Notes under the pieces: model-generated | Told to the model about the DNA's origin: nothing | Seen by the model: the letters and a program-made list of their open reading frames with translations, nothing else | Databases searched by the model: none | Part shown: positions 16,344 through 25,693 of the stretch, in pieces | How positions within the stretch are numbered: the first letter of the stretch is position 1 | How the letters are laid out: every line of letters starts with the position of its first letter | Translations under genes and position numbers: made by a program | Source: Rhodospirillaceae bacterium | Lineage (GTDB): Bacteria > Pseudomonadota > Alphaproteobacteria > Dongiales > Dongiaceae | Direction: 5' to 3' | Length of the DNA stretch: 54,503 nt | Assembly (NCBI GenBank): GCA_008012315.1 | Contig: SSEL01000047.1 | Coordinates: 1 to 54,503 of the forward strand

Positions 16344-18599
16344 GTGACAACGGAACAGTCCTCGCTACGTACGGCTGTCATCATTCAGGCCCGCAAAGGA
16401 TCGACGCGCCTGCCTGGCAAGGTGTTGCGCGATCTCAGCGGCAAGACTGTCCTCGAACATGTGCTGACGCGGTGCCGCATGATCGACGGTATCGACACCG
16501 TCGTTTGCGCCACCACGGAAAAGGCCAGCGATGATCCGATCGCGACCGAGGCGGCCCGTTTGGGCTTTGACGTTTTTCGTGGCGATGAAAACGATGTGCT
16601 CAGCCGCTATCTTGGTGCCGCGCGTCATGCCGGTGCGGATATCATCATGCGGGTCACGGCCGACTGTCCCCTGATCGATCCGACCGTTTGCGCAGCGGTG
16701 TTGCGCCTGCGCCGTGAGGCGAATGCCGATTATGCATCCAATAACATGCCGCGCTCTTTTCCCCATGGCCTCGATTGCGAAGCTTTCACGCGGGCAGCGC
16801 TTGAAGAGGCGGCGCGGACAACGACGGATGCCTATGACCGCGAGCATGTAACGCCGTGGCTGCGGCGCCATCCGAGCTTACGCCGTGTTAATCTGACCGG
16901 GCCGGGCTGGCCGGCCACCAGCTATCGGTGGACGCTGGATTATCCGGAAGACTATGCGTTTTTCAGTGCCGTCTTCGATGCCGCCGCGTCCATGCCATTG
17001 ATCGATATGCAATCGATCCTTTCATTGCTGTCGGAACATCCCGATTTCAGTCGCCTCAACACGAAACATGCCGCGACACCTCCGGCAGACAATCGTCCCG
17101 TCGTCGTCTTTCGCTTCGATGCCGGGCGGCGCATCGGCCTCGGCCATGCAATGCGTTGCGCGACTTTGTCCTCCCGGTTCGAGGAATTCGGCTGGCGCTG
17201 CTATTGGGCGATCCAGCCTGAAACAGCAACCTTCCTCGGCAGCCGCCTCCCGGCGGGAATGGGTATCGTCGTGCCGGCGGCCAGTCCCACCGAGCAGATT
17301 GCCGCGATAGAAGCCGTCGCCGGCCGGGCCGATTTACTGGTCCTTGACCACTATGATCTCACCGTGGCTTTCGCGACCGCGGCGCGGCGGATCGCGAGCC
17401 GCATCGTCGCCATCGACGATTTTGCCAATCGGCCGCTTGATGCTGATTTGGTGGTCAATTCCACGCCCGGCATTGCGGCCGATCGCTACGATACCTTGTT
17501 GCGCCGCCCGGCACAGGTTCTGATCGGCGGCATGTCGGCACCGCTTCGCCAGCAATTTGCCATTGCCAGAAGCGCCGTCCTGCAACAGCCGCCCGCCACA
17601 TCCATCCGACGCGTCCTTATTTCCTTCGGCGGTGTCGATCCGCTCAACGCGACGCCACTGGCATTGACCGTGATCGCGAAATCCCTGCCGGAGGCGGTCA
17701 TCGATGTCGTGCTCGGCGGCAACGCGCCGCATGTCGAGGAAGTCGCCTTGCAGGTGCAATGCCTTGCCAGGAAAGGCCGGCGGATTCATCTGATGCGGGA
17801 TGTGGCCGACATGGCCGGATTGATGGCGCAGGCGGATCTCTGCATCGGTGCGCCCGGCACCACCACCTGGGAACGCGGCTGCTTGGCGAGGCCCAGCATC
17901 CTGATCGGTATCGCCGAGAACCAGCGTCGCAATGCCGAGATTGTCGCCCAGTCGGGAGCGGGGATCGTCTGCGGGTTTTTGACGACGGAGGGCAGGGAAG
18001 AGGTTACCCAACGTCTTCACGAGGCGCTTGCCGAACTCGCTGCCAGGCCCGACCGGCTTGGCGTCATGTCGGAGCGGGCGAAGGCGCTTTGCGATGGCCG
18101 TGGCGTCGACCGCATTCTGCTGGGATCGCTGGCGCCCATGACACTGGCTGATGGAACGTATCTGTCCTTGCGCCTAGCGCAAGCGACGGACGAGGCGATG
18201 CTGCTGGATTGGCAATCGGCCCCGGAAACGCGGCGTTACGCCCTGAACCCCGCTGTACCGAGCCTGGCGGAACATCATGCCTGGTTCAGTGCCAAACGCG
18301 AGGCGCCAAAGGATCTGTTGCTATTTGGCTGTATTGATAGTGAAGCGATCGGGTTCATCCGCTTGGATTGGCGCGGCGACAATCGCGGTTCAGCGATTTA
18401 TCTGGTCTCGATTGCCGCGGCCCCCGGCCAGTACCGGCGCGGAATCGGTCGCGGCATGCTACAATTGGCCCGGCGCCTAATGCCCGGCGTCACCTTCCTG
18501 GCGCAAATCGTGGCGGGCAACGAGGCGTCCGTCTCGCTGTTCGGCAGCTTAGGCTACCAGTTAAAGTCGGACGGGTACTACTGGTCCGTCCCGGAGTGA
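16344..18599 (+). CDS. pseFGH-like fusion: Three-domain fusion: SpsF/PseF-like cytidylyltransferase + PseG hydrolase + PseH acetyltransferase
   Basis: 751 residues, GTG start. Residues about 1-243 are a CTP_transf_3 cytidylyltransferase of the SpsF type (IIQARKGSTRLPGKVL, then RVTADCPLIDP). Residues about 252-590 are PseG, the UDP-sugar hydrolase that releases 2,4-diacetamido-2,4,6-trideoxy-L-altrose. It has the nucleotide-sugar site RIGLGHAMRC with H268 and the donor-binding GAPGTTTWERGCL. Residues about 604-751 are a GNAT fold matching PseH (YLVSIAAAPGQYRRGIGRGML), which N-acetylates the 4-amino sugar. The three domains catalyse steps 3, 4 and 6 of CMP-pseudaminic acid synthesis. PseB, PseC and PseI are encoded just downstream and no other PseF is present, so the SpsF-like domain probably supplies CMP activation. 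Linkers at 244-251 and 591-603 are short. Confidence 0.87.
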   Translation: MTTEQSSLRTAVIIQARKGSTRLPGKVLRDLSGKTVLEHVLTRCRMIDGIDTVVCATTEKASDDPIATEAARLGFDVFRGDENDVLSRYLGAARHAGADIIMRVTADCPLIDPTVCAAVLRLRREANADYASNNMPRSFPHGLDCEAFTRAALEEAARTTTDAYDREHVTPWLRRHPSLRRVNLTGPGWPATSYRWTLDYPEDYAFFSAVFDAAASMPLIDMQSILSLLSEHPDFSRLNTKHAATPPADNRPVVVFRFDAGRRIGLGHAMRCATLSSRFEEFGWRCYWAIQPETATFLGSRLPAGMGIVVPAASPTEQIAAIEAVAGRADLLVLDHYDLTVAFATAARRIASRIVAIDDFANRPLDADLVVNSTPGIAADRYDTLLRRPAQVLIGGMSAPLRQQFAIARSAVLQQPPATSIRRVLISFGGVDPLNATPLALTVIAKSLPEAVIDVVLGGNAPHVEEVALQVQCLARKGRRIHLMRDVADMAGLMAQADLCIGAPGTTTWERGCLARPSILIGIAENQRRNAEIVAQSGAGIVCGFLTTEGREEVTQRLHEALAELAARPDRLGVMSERAKALCDGRGVDRILLGSLAPMTLADGTYLSLRLAQATDEAMLLDWQSAPETRRYALNPAVPSLAEHHAWFSAKREAPKDLLLFGCIDSEAIGFIRLDWRGDNRGSAIYLVSIAAAPGQYRRGIGRGMLQLARRLMPGVTFLAQIVAGNEASVSLFGSLGYQLKSDGYYWSVPE

Positions 18600-18610
18600 C
18601 GAGAACGAAA

Positions 18611-19669
18611 ATGCAGACACGCCGCGTTACCATCAATGGCCGGGAAATCGGTTCCGATCGGCCGCCTTATATCATTGCCGAATTGTCTGCCAATCATAAC
18701 GGCAGCCTGGAACGGGCGCTCCGTATCGTCGACGCCGCCAAGCAGGCGGGGGCCGATGCGGTGAAGCTGCAGAGCTATCGCGCCGATAGCATCACCATCG
18801 ATCATGATGGCCCGGAATTTCGCATCTCCGGCGGGTTGTGGGACGGCCAGCGGTTGTTCGATCTCTATGCCTCCGCCGCCATGCCCTGGGACTGGCATGA
18901 ACCGTTGTTCAAGCGGGCCCGCGAACTTGGCATTGCGATCTTCAGCTCGCCTTTCGACCACAGCGCCGTTGACCTGCTGCAATCGCTCGACGCGCCGGCT
19001 TACAAGATCGCCTCGCTGGAACTTTGCGACATTCCGCTGATCGAACGCGTTGCCGCCACCGGCAAGCCGATGATCATGTCGACCGGCGCCTCGGAACTTG
19101 GCGAAATCGCCGAGGCTGTCGCTGCCGCCCGGCGGGCCGGGTGCAAGGAGTTGATCCTCCTGCAATGCACCAGCGGTTATCCAACGCCGCCCGCCGAGAG
19201 TAACCTGCGCACTATCCCGCATCTTGCCGAGATGTTCGATGCGGTGGTCGGTCTCTCGGATCACACCATGGGCACGGCGGTGCCGGTGGCAGCCGTTGCC
19301 CTCGGTGCCGCGGTCATCGAGAAGCACGTGACCCTGGCCAGGGCGGATGGCGGCGTCGATTCTACTTTCAGCCTGGAACCCGGCGAACTGGCCACTCTGG
19401 TTGCCGATTGCCGCACGGGCTGGGAGGCAGTGGGGCAGGTGCACTATGGCGTCGCTGCCAGCGAAGCGGGCGTGCGGCCGCTCCGTCGGTCGCTCTATGT
19501 GGTCCAGGACATAGAAGCCGGCGAAACCATCGGTCCGGCGCATATCCGCTCGATTCGGCCCGGATTGGGCCTGGCGCCGAAGCATCTGCCGGCGGTTCTC
19601 GGCCGCAAGGCCGCCCGGTCCCTGAAACGGGGCAGCCCCCTGGATTGGACCATGCTGGCGCCGGAATGA
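18611..19669 (+). CDS. pseI: Pseudaminic acid synthase
   Basis: 352-residue NeuB-family enzyme that condenses phosphoenolpyruvate with the diacetamido-altrose sugar to make pseudaminic acid in the cytoplasm. It has an N-terminal TIM barrel with PYIIAELSANHNGSLERAL (the PseI-type NHNGS motif) and KLQSYRADSIT. The SPFDHSAVDLL stretch and DHTMGTAVPVAAVALGA follow, then the C-terminal antifreeze-like SAF domain (SLYVVQDIEAGETI). The open frame extends upstream into the fusion gene, but ATG 18611 starts 11 bases after its stop and matches the family N-terminus. PseI rather than NeuB is supported by the NHNGS motif and by the flanking pseB, pseC and pseG/H. Confidence 0.93.
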   Translation: MQTRRVTINGREIGSDRPPYIIAELSANHNGSLERALRIVDAAKQAGADAVKLQSYRADSITIDHDGPEFRISGGLWDGQRLFDLYASAAMPWDWHEPLFKRARELGIAIFSSPFDHSAVDLLQSLDAPAYKIASLELCDIPLIERVAATGKPMIMSTGASELGEIAEAVAAARRAGCKELILLQCTSGYPTPPAESNLRTIPHLAEMFDAVVGLSDHTMGTAVPVAAVALGAAVIEKHVTLARADGGVDSTFSLEPGELATLVADCRTGWEAVGQVHYGVAASEAGVRPLRRSLYVVQDIEAGETIGPAHIRSIRPGLGLAPKHLPAVLGRKAARSLKRGSPLDWTMLAPE

Positions 19670-19697
19670 CGATCTCGTCGCCTTGAACTTCTCCCTT

Positions 19698-19735
19698 GGG
19701 GATGTGTACCTTCCGAGGGGATGTGTACCTTCCGG
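19698..19735. repeat. Two tandem copies of a 19-bp unit between pseI and pseB
   Basis: The unit ggggatgtgtaccttccga occurs at 19698-19716 and again at 19717-19735, with g for a at the last base of copy 2, followed by more G. It lies in the 190-bp gap between pseI and pseB. Two copies could be a paired regulator site or a slippage duplication. There is no sign of a longer array. Confidence 0.85.
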
Positions 19736-19811
19736 GGAGGGGTCGGCTCAGGAAAATTGACGGGGCTTCACCCCCCTGCTATGGACCTGTTCTCATAGGT
19801 TTCCATCGGGT

Positions 19812-19842
19812 TTGTCCCTGGGGCCAAGCTGGCCGATATATA
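19812..19842 (+). promoter_or_regulatory. Possible internal promoter for pseB-pseC
   Basis: TTGTCC at 19812-19817 and an AT-rich GATATATA tract at 19835-19842 (spacing 17 to 19 depending on the hexamer chosen) resemble a sigma-70 promoter in an otherwise GC-rich gap. If real, pseBC can be transcribed independently of the upstream fusion and pseI, and the TTG at 19812 is not a start codon. Confidence 0.35.
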
Positions 19843-19859
19843 TTTTTACGAGTAGAACC

Positions 19860-20882
19860 TTGCAGCAGTTTCTCGATCCTGCCGTTGATCTCAATGGCCA
19901 TTCCATTCTGGTTACCGGCGGAACCGGTTCGTTCGGCAAGAAATTCATCAGGACGGTGCTGGAGCGCTATAAGCCGGCCAGGCTGATCATTTATTCGCGC
20001 GACGAGCTGAAGCAGTTCGAGATGGCGCAGGAGCTTTCGCCCGCCACCCATAAATGCCTGCGCTATTTCATCGGCGATGTCCGGGATATCGGCCGGCTCG
20101 AAATGGCGATGCGCGGGATCGACACGGTGGTGCATGCCGCGGCCCTGAAACATGTGCCGATCGCGGAATATAACCCATTCGAATGTATCGCCACCAATGT
20201 CCACGGGGCGGAAAATGTGGTGAATGCGGCGATCCGCGCCGGAGTGAAGCAGGTTGTGGCGCTGTCGACCGACAAGGCGGCCAATCCGATCAATCTCTAC
20301 GGTGCCAGCAAGCTGGCTTCCGACAAGATTTTCATCGCCGCCAACCATCTGGCCGGCGCCGGCGGCTGCCGTTTCGGCGTGGTGCGCTATGGCAATGTGA
20401 TCGGCTCCCGGGGCAGCGTCCTGCCGTTCTTCCGCAAGCTGATCGCGTCAGGTGTTTCGGAGCTGCCGATCACCGACGAGCGGATGACCCGTTTCCTGAT
20501 CACGCTGCAACAGGGTGTCAATTTCGTGTTGTCCTCGATGGCGATGATGCGCGGCGGCGAGATCTTCGTGCCGAAGATTCCCAGCATGAAGATCGTCGAT
20601 ATGGCAACCGCCATCGGCCCCAAACTGAAGCAGAAGATCGTCGGGATCCGGCCCGGCGAAAAGCTCCATGAAGTGATGATCACGGAAGAGGATTCCTGGT
20701 CCACTGTGGAACTGCCCGACCGCTACGTGATCGAGCCTTCGCATATTCAATGGGACGCACAGCGGCCGGCTTTGTCGAGTGCGAAACCGGTGACCGAGGG
20801 TTTCTATTATAACAGCCGCGACAACACGGATTGGATGAGCGGCGAGATGCTTCTCGACTTGCTGGCTCAGGAGCAGCTTTGA
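19860..20882 (+). CDS. pseB: UDP-GlcNAc 4,6-dehydratase (inverting), first enzyme of pseudaminic acid synthesis
   Basis: About 340-residue extended SDR enzyme (polysaccharide biosynthesis protein CapD-like, PseB/FlaA1 group) that converts UDP-GlcNAc to the 4-keto-6-deoxy-L-arabino sugar. It has an NAD(P) site ILVTGGTGSFGKK, the STDKA motif carrying the catalytic Asp/Lys pair, and YGASK with the SDR Tyr/Lys. The phrase YSRDELKQFEM is typical of the family. TTG 19860 is chosen because family members begin about ten residues before the glycine motif. The frame is open to TTG 19812, which would fall in the candidate promoter. The last four bases overlap the pseC start. Confidence 0.93.
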   Translation: MQQFLDPAVDLNGHSILVTGGTGSFGKKFIRTVLERYKPARLIIYSRDELKQFEMAQELSPATHKCLRYFIGDVRDIGRLEMAMRGIDTVVHAAALKHVPIAEYNPFECIATNVHGAENVVNAAIRAGVKQVVALSTDKAANPINLYGASKLASDKIFIAANHLAGAGGCRFGVVRYGNVIGSRGSVLPFFRKLIASGVSELPITDERMTRFLITLQQGVNFVLSSMAMMRGGEIFVPKIPSMKIVDMATAIGPKLKQKIVGIRPGEKLHEVMITEEDSWSTVELPDRYVIEPSHIQWDAQRPALSSAKPVTEGFYYNSRDNTDWMSGEMLLDLLAQEQL

Positions 20883-22090
20883 GCGCAGCTTCGCCATTTT
20901 TGCCCTACGGCAAGCAGTGCATCGACGATGAGGATGTGACTGCCGTTGCGGCGGCGTTGCGCGGCGACTACCTGACCACGGGTCCGACCGTCGGACAGTT
21001 CGAGCGTGCCTTCGCCGATTATGTCGGCGCCCGTTTCGCCGTCGCCAGCAACAGCGGCACGGCGGCGCTGCATCTTGCCTGCATGGCCCTCGGTATCGGC
21101 CCCGGCGATCACGTCGTGGTGCCCAGCGTAACCTTCCTGGCAACGGCGAATGCGGCCCGCTTCTGCGGCGCCGAGGTCATCTTTGCCGATGTCGATCCGC
21201 AAACCGGCCGCCTGACCGCCGCCACCCTGGAAGAGGCGCTGGCGCGCCATCCCGGGAGCCGGCCGCGCGCCGTCCTGCCGGTGCATCTCAACGGCCATTG
21301 CGTCGATCTGACGGCGACCCGTGCCCTGGCCGACAAAAGCGGCATGGCCGTCATCGAAGATGCCTGTCATGCTTTGGGGGGCCTGCATGCCGCCGGCAAC
21401 AATACGCGCGCTTCGGTCGGCGCCTGCGCCCTCAGCCAGCTGAGCTGCTTCTCGCTGCATCCGGTCAAGACACTGACCACGGGCGAGGGCGGCGTCACAA
21501 CGACCAATGACGAACAGCTCTATCGGCGCATGCAGCTTTTCCGCAATCACGGCATGACCCGCGATGCCGGCGCGTTCACGGCGACGAAACAGGCTTTCGA
21601 TGCCCATGGCACGGCCTTGCCCTGGTATTACGAGATGCAGGAACTGGGGCCGAATTACCGCATCACCGATGTGGCCTGCGCGCTCGGCCTATCGCAGTTG
21701 AAAAAGCTGCCGTCCTTCGTCGACCGGCGCCGCAAGCTTGCCGCTCATTACGACCGGGCGCTGGCCGATCTGGCACCCCGCCTGACCCTGGTTCCCGGCC
21801 AGGCGGGCGATGACCCGGCCCTGCATCTCTATGTCGTGCTGGTGGATTTCGCCGCCATCGGCTGCAGCCGCGCCGAGGCCATGGCGGTTTTGAAAGCGCG
21901 CGGCATCGGCACCCAGGTCCATTACCTGCCGGTCCATCGCCAGCCTTATTATGTCCGACGCTATGGCGCGCAATCCTTGCCCGGCGCCGACGCCTATTAC
22001 GAACGCGCTTTGTCCGTGCCGCTTTATCCTGACATGACGGAGGCCGATGCCGACCGTGTCATTGCCGCCTTGCACGATCTCGTTTCTTGA
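20879..22090 (+). CDS. pseC: UDP-4-keto-6-deoxy-sugar aminotransferase (PLP)
   Basis: 403-residue DegT/DnrJ/EryC1 aminotransferase that transfers an amino group from glutamate to the PseB product, giving UDP-4-amino-4,6-dideoxy-beta-L-AltNAc. The PLP-binding Lys is in SLHPVKTLTTGEGG. Other family motifs are ASNSGTAALHLAC, VEDACHALG (here IEDACHALG) and ALGLSQLKKL. The TTG start at 20879 overlaps the pseB stop as TTGA, a classic coupled junction. It completes the set pseB, pseC, pseH, pseG, pseI in this locus. Confidence 0.93.
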   Translation: MSAASPFLPYGKQCIDDEDVTAVAAALRGDYLTTGPTVGQFERAFADYVGARFAVASNSGTAALHLACMALGIGPGDHVVVPSVTFLATANAARFCGAEVIFADVDPQTGRLTAATLEEALARHPGSRPRAVLPVHLNGHCVDLTATRALADKSGMAVIEDACHALGGLHAAGNNTRASVGACALSQLSCFSLHPVKTLTTGEGGVTTTNDEQLYRRMQLFRNHGMTRDAGAFTATKQAFDAHGTALPWYYEMQELGPNYRITDVACALGLSQLKKLPSFVDRRRKLAAHYDRALADLAPRLTLVPGQAGDDPALHLYVVLVDFAAIGCSRAEAMAVLKARGIGTQVHYLPVHRQPYYVRRYGAQSLPGADAYYERALSVPLYPDMTEADADRVIAALHDLVS

Positions 22091-22212
22091 CTTTTGATTG
22101 ATTTTCCTCTGCCCTAGAATGCAACCGTTTAAACCGAATCCCGACCTTCGTTTTGAGGCACAAACGGTCTCTAGTCTGTTGCAAGAAGACTGATCTGGAA
22201 GGGGGTAAGCGC

Positions 22213-22614
22213 ATGTTCAAGGAATTCCGCGACTTCGCCATGCGGGGGAATGTCATCGACCTGGCGGTCGGTATCATTATCGGCGCGGCTTTCACCGGCA
22301 TCGTCAATTCGTTGGTAAGCGACATCATCATGCCGGTGATCGGCGCGATCATGAAGGGCGTCGATTTCTCCAACTACTTCATCGTCCTGCGCGGCGATCA
22401 CTATGATTCCCTGAAGGCCGCCAAGGACGCCGGCGCTGCGACACTGAACTATGGCGTCTTCATCAACACGGTCATCAATTTCCTGATCGTCGCCTTCGCC
22501 ATCTTCGTCGTCGTGAAACAGATCAACCGCTTCCGTCAGAAAGCACCGCCGCCGGGCCCGACCAGGACCGAAGAACTCCTCACCGAAATCCGCGACACGC
22601 TGAAGAGCAAATAA
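22213..22614 (+). CDS. mscL: Large-conductance mechanosensitive channel
   Basis: 133-residue inner-membrane homopentameric channel that opens under high membrane tension and protects against hypo-osmotic shock. It has the N-terminal amphipathic [22 protein letters not shown]1 with the pore-lining [21 protein letters not shown], a periplasmic loop, TM2 ([20 protein letters not shown]) and a charged cytoplasmic helix. The length matches the family (about 136 residues in E. coli). ATG 22213 follows GGAAGGGGGTAAGCGC, a good ribosome-binding site. Stand-alone gene. Confidence 0.97.
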   Translation: MFKEFRDFAMRGNVIDLAVGIIIGAAFTGIVNSLVSDIIMPVIGAIMKGVDFSNYFIVLRGDHYDSLKAAKDAGAATLNYGVFINTVINFLIVAFAIFVVVKQINRFRQKAPPPGPTRTEELLTEIRDTLKSK

Positions 22615-22650
22615 CAGCGCCTCGCACGAGCGCATTCCACGGGAACCATC

Positions 22651-23652
22651 ATGGCCAAGCATACGTTCAGCTGCATCGACGCCCATACCTGCGGCAATCC
22701 GGTACGCGTGGTATCGGGAGGCGGTCCCTTGTTGAAGGGCGCCAGCATGAGCGACCGCCGGCAGCATTTTCTGGCTGAATTCGACTGGATCCGCACCGGC
22801 TTGATGTTCGAACCACGCGGCCATGACATGATGTCGGGCAGCATCCTCTATCCGCCGACGCGGGAGGATTGCGATATCGGCATTCTCTTCATCGAGACCT
22901 CCGGCTGCCTGCCGATGTGCGGCCATGGCACGATCGGCACGGTAACCGTCGCGATCGAAGAAGGCCTGGTTCGTCCACGCGAGCCGGGCGTGCTGCGGCT
23001 TGAGACGCCGGCCGGCCTGGTCATCGCCGAATATGGCCAGGTCGGGCAATATGTCGAATGGGTGCGGCTCACCAATGTACCGGGCTTCCTGCATTCGACC
23101 GATTTGGAGGTCGAGTGCCCGGAGATCGGGCCGATCAAGGTCGATGTCGCCTATGGCGGCAATTTCTATGCGATCGTCGAACCGCAGCCCGGCTATCGCG
23201 ACATGGCGGATTTCAGCGCCGGGCAATTGGTGCAGATGAGCCCCATCCTGCGCCGCCGCCTCAACGAGAAATACACCTTCCAGCATCCAGAAAATCCGAC
23301 CATCAAGGGCTTGTCGCATATCCTCTGGACCGGCGAGCCGCACGCCAAGGAAGCCGATGCCCGCAATGCCGTCTTCTATGGAGACAAGGCGATCGACCGT
23401 TCACCCTGCGGCACCGGCACCTCGGCCCGCATGGCGCAACTGGTCGGCAAGGGCAAGCTGAAAGTCGGCGACAGCTTCGTGCATGAAAGCATCATCGGCA
23501 GCATGTTCAAGGGCAGGGTGGCCGGCTCGGCCAAGGTCGGCAATTATACCGCCATCGTCCCCTCGATCGAAGGCTGGGCTCGGGTGACCGGTTATAACAC
23601 CATCTTCATCGACGACCGCGATCCCTATAAGCACGGTTTCGTCGTCGCTTAA
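22651..23652 (+). CDS. Proline racemase family protein, probable 4-hydroxyproline 2-epimerase
   Basis: 333-residue member of the proline racemase superfamily. Both catalytic cysteines of the two-base mechanism are present: C90 in MCGHGTIG and C253 in SPCGTGTSA. A Thr in place of the second half would indicate a 3-hydroxyproline dehydratase and Ser/Cys another subgroup, so the Cys/Cys pair points to epimerisation. The most common such enzyme in alphaproteobacteria converts trans-4-hydroxy-L-proline to the cis-D isomer. No other hydroxyproline-catabolic gene is adjacent, so proline racemase activity is not excluded. It ends four bases inside the convergent flavoprotein gene. Confidence 0.85.
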   Translation: MAKHTFSCIDAHTCGNPVRVVSGGGPLLKGASMSDRRQHFLAEFDWIRTGLMFEPRGHDMMSGSILYPPTREDCDIGILFIETSGCLPMCGHGTIGTVTVAIEEGLVRPREPGVLRLETPAGLVIAEYGQVGQYVEWVRLTNVPGFLHSTDLEVECPEIGPIKVDVAYGGNFYAIVEPQPGYRDMADFSAGQLVQMSPILRRRLNEKYTFQHPENPTIKGLSHILWTGEPHAKEADARNAVFYGDKAIDRSPCGTGTSARMAQLVGKGKLKVGDSFVHESIIGSMFKGRVAGSAKVGNYTAIVPSIEGWARVTGYNTIFIDDRDPYKHGFVVA

Positions 23653-24908
23653 GATGGATTGCCGTTCAGCCAGGAACGGACGCCATCGGCGGCGATGACG
23701 GCGGTGGCGAAACAGCCCTGGAGCAGATAGCCGCCGGTCGGGGCCTCCCAATCCAGCATCTCGCCGCAAGCGAAGACGCCCGGTCTGGCGCGCAGCATAA
23801 GCTCGTCGGTCATCGCGGCGAAGTCGAGGCCGCCGGCGCTGGAGATCGCCTGCTCGATCGGCCGCGGCCGATAAATCCGGATCGGCAGCGCCTTCAACAA
23901 GCCCGCGATCTCATGTGGCTCGCCCGGTATCGACGCGGCGGTTTCGCGCAGCAGGCTATAGGTCGCATCGGCAAGGCTCAGCTCCTTCTTCAGGAACTGC
24001 GACAGGCTCTGGCCGTGACGCCGCGCGGCCAGACGCTGCGTCAAGGCATCGACGGACATATCTGGTTTCAGGTCGAGGGTGACCTCAACCGGTGAATGGC
24101 TCGCCAGGCTGTCGCGGATCGCCGCGCTCAAGGCATAGACCGGCCCGCCCTCGATGCCATAGCCGGTGATCATCACTTCACCCCGTGCCTGACGACCGGA
24201 GAACGACAAAAGGACATTCTTCAACGGCCGGCCGGCCGCCTTCTCCTGGAAATGCGCCGACCAGTCGGTCTCGAAGCCGCAATTGCTCGGGCGCAGCGGC
24301 TGGACGGCAACGCCCTGATCCCGCAGCAGGGAGATCCAGCCGCCATCGGCGCCGAGCTTCGGCCAACTGGCGCCGCCCAGGGCCAGCACCACCGCTTTCG
24401 GTGTCACCAGCACCTCGCTGCCATCGGCCAAGTCGAAGCGCAGATGCTCGCCGGACCAGCCCCGCCAATGATGGCGCAGCCGCAGATCGACCCTTTGCCC
24501 GCGCAGCCGGGCGAGCCAGCCACGCAACAGGCCGCTGGCCTTCATCGCCTTGGGGAAGACCCGGCCGGACGAGCCGACGAAGGTTTCGGCTCCTAGCCCA
24601 TCCGCCCAGTTGCGCAAATCCTGCGGCGAGAACCGAGCCAGGTACTGCCGGAACCGCGTCGCCTGAACGCCATATCGGCCGGCGAACTGCTCGATCGTTT
24701 CGCTATGGGTCAGATTGAGCCCGCCGCGTCCCGCCATGAGGAACTTGCGCCCTGGGGTCGCCATGCCGTCAAAAATCGTGACGCCGAAACCGGCGCCGCT
24801 CAGACGCTCCGCCGCCATCAACCCGGTCGGGCCGGCGCCGACCACGGCAACCGTGGGACGAAGCCCTTCGCCCGGTATCTGTTCCCTCTGTGCCATGGTG
24901 GCGGACAA
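23649..24908 (-). CDS. HI0933-like (TIGR03862-type) FAD-dependent oxidoreductase
   Basis: 419-residue flavoprotein of the HI0933/BaiN-like group. The N-terminal Rossmann motif is VAVVGAGPTGLMAAERL, followed by the family signature GRKFLMAGRGGLNLTHSE. A second region near the C-terminus reads GVFACGEMLDWEAPTGGYLLQGCF, which completes FAD binding. The substrate for this family is not established. It is transcribed alone on the minus strand and overlaps the end of the epimerase gene by four bases, tail to tail. Upstream 24909-25029 is shared with the divergent upp gene. Confidence 0.88.
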   Translation of the reverse strand: MSATMAQREQIPGEGLRPTVAVVGAGPTGLMAAERLSGAGFGVTIFDGMATPGRKFLMAGRGGLNLTHSETIEQFAGRYGVQATRFRQYLARFSPQDLRNWADGLGAETFVGSSGRVFPKAMKASGLLRGWLARLRGQRVDLRLRHHWRGWSGEHLRFDLADGSEVLVTPKAVVLALGGASWPKLGADGGWISLLRDQGVAVQPLRPSNCGFETDWSAHFQEKAAGRPLKNVLLSFSGRQARGEVMITGYGIEGGPVYALSAAIRDSLASHSPVEVTLDLKPDMSVDALTQRLAARRHGQSLSQFLKKELSLADATYSLLRETAASIPGEPHEIAGLLKALPIRIYRPRPIEQAISSAGGLDFAAMTDELMLRARPGVFACGEMLDWEAPTGGYLLQGCFATAVIAADGVRSWLNGNPS

Positions 24909-25029
24909 TAATGCGCTCGCCGTTTCCGCTCAACCTTACAGGATCCGGCCGGTCCGCGCTTGTCGATGGGTGGCCGAGTTCGTAAGGTAGGTCTTGAACA
25001 GACCAAAAGAACGAATAAAGGTTCAATCG

Positions 25030-25683
25030 ATGCCGACCACGACGCCCGATTTCCCGCAACTGCACGTTCTCCATCACCCGCTGATCCAGCACAAGCTCAG
25101 CATGATGCGGGACAAGGCGACGCCGACCATCCTGTTTCGCCAGCTCTTGAAGGAAATCTCCCTGCTGATGGGCTATGAAATCACCCGTCACCTGCCGATG
25201 ACGACAATGCGGATCGAGACGCCCCTGACCACGATGGATGCGCCGGTGATCGCCGGCAAGAAGGTGGCTGTGGTGCCAATCCTGCGGGCCGGGCTCGGCA
25301 TGGCCGACGGCTTGCTGGAACTGATTCCCTCGGCCCGCGTCGGGCATGTCGGTCTCTATCGCGATCATGAGACCAAAAGGCCGATTGAATATTTCGTCAA
25401 GCTGCCTGAACCGGAAGGCCGCACCTTCATCCTGGTCGATCCGATGCTGGCGACCGGTCATTCCGCGGCGGCGGCGGCAGATGTCTTGAACAAGTACGGC
25501 GTTGCTGATGAGAACATTTTGATGATGGTGCTGGTGGCCGCGCCGGAAGGTGTGGGCGTTTTCACCCGCGCGCATCCAAATATCCAGATCTATTCGGCCT
25601 CGCTCGATTCCCATCTGAACGAGAACGCCTATATCATTCCCGGCCTTGGCGATGCCGGCGACCGCATTTTCGGCACCAAATAA
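25030..25683 (+). CDS. upp: Uracil phosphoribosyltransferase
   Basis: 217-residue cytoplasmic enzyme converting uracil and PRPP to UMP in pyrimidine salvage. Family motifs are [18 protein letters not shown], the [12 protein letters not shown] segment and the PRPP loop [12 protein letters not shown]. The C-terminal [13 protein letters not shown] is the uracil-binding end. The frame is open upstream to 24994, but ATG 25030, after AAAGG, gives the family length. It sits 10 bases upstream of glpK, so the two are likely co-transcribed. Together with the deaminase at 2959 it gives this genome a cytosine-to-UMP salvage route, although the two loci are 20 kb apart. Confidence 0.96.
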   Translation: MPTTTPDFPQLHVLHHPLIQHKLSMMRDKATPTILFRQLLKEISLLMGYEITRHLPMTTMRIETPLTTMDAPVIAGKKVAVVPILRAGLGMADGLLELIPSARVGHVGLYRDHETKRPIEYFVKLPEPEGRTFILVDPMLATGHSAAAAADVLNKYGVADENILMMVLVAAPEGVGVFTRAHPNIQIYSASLDSHLNENAYIIPGLGDAGDRIFGTK

Positions 25684-25693
25684 GAGCGCGCAG

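Noticed and set aside
19698..19735. CRISPR-like repeat
   Set aside because: Only two directly adjacent 19-bp copies without spacers. No cas genes.
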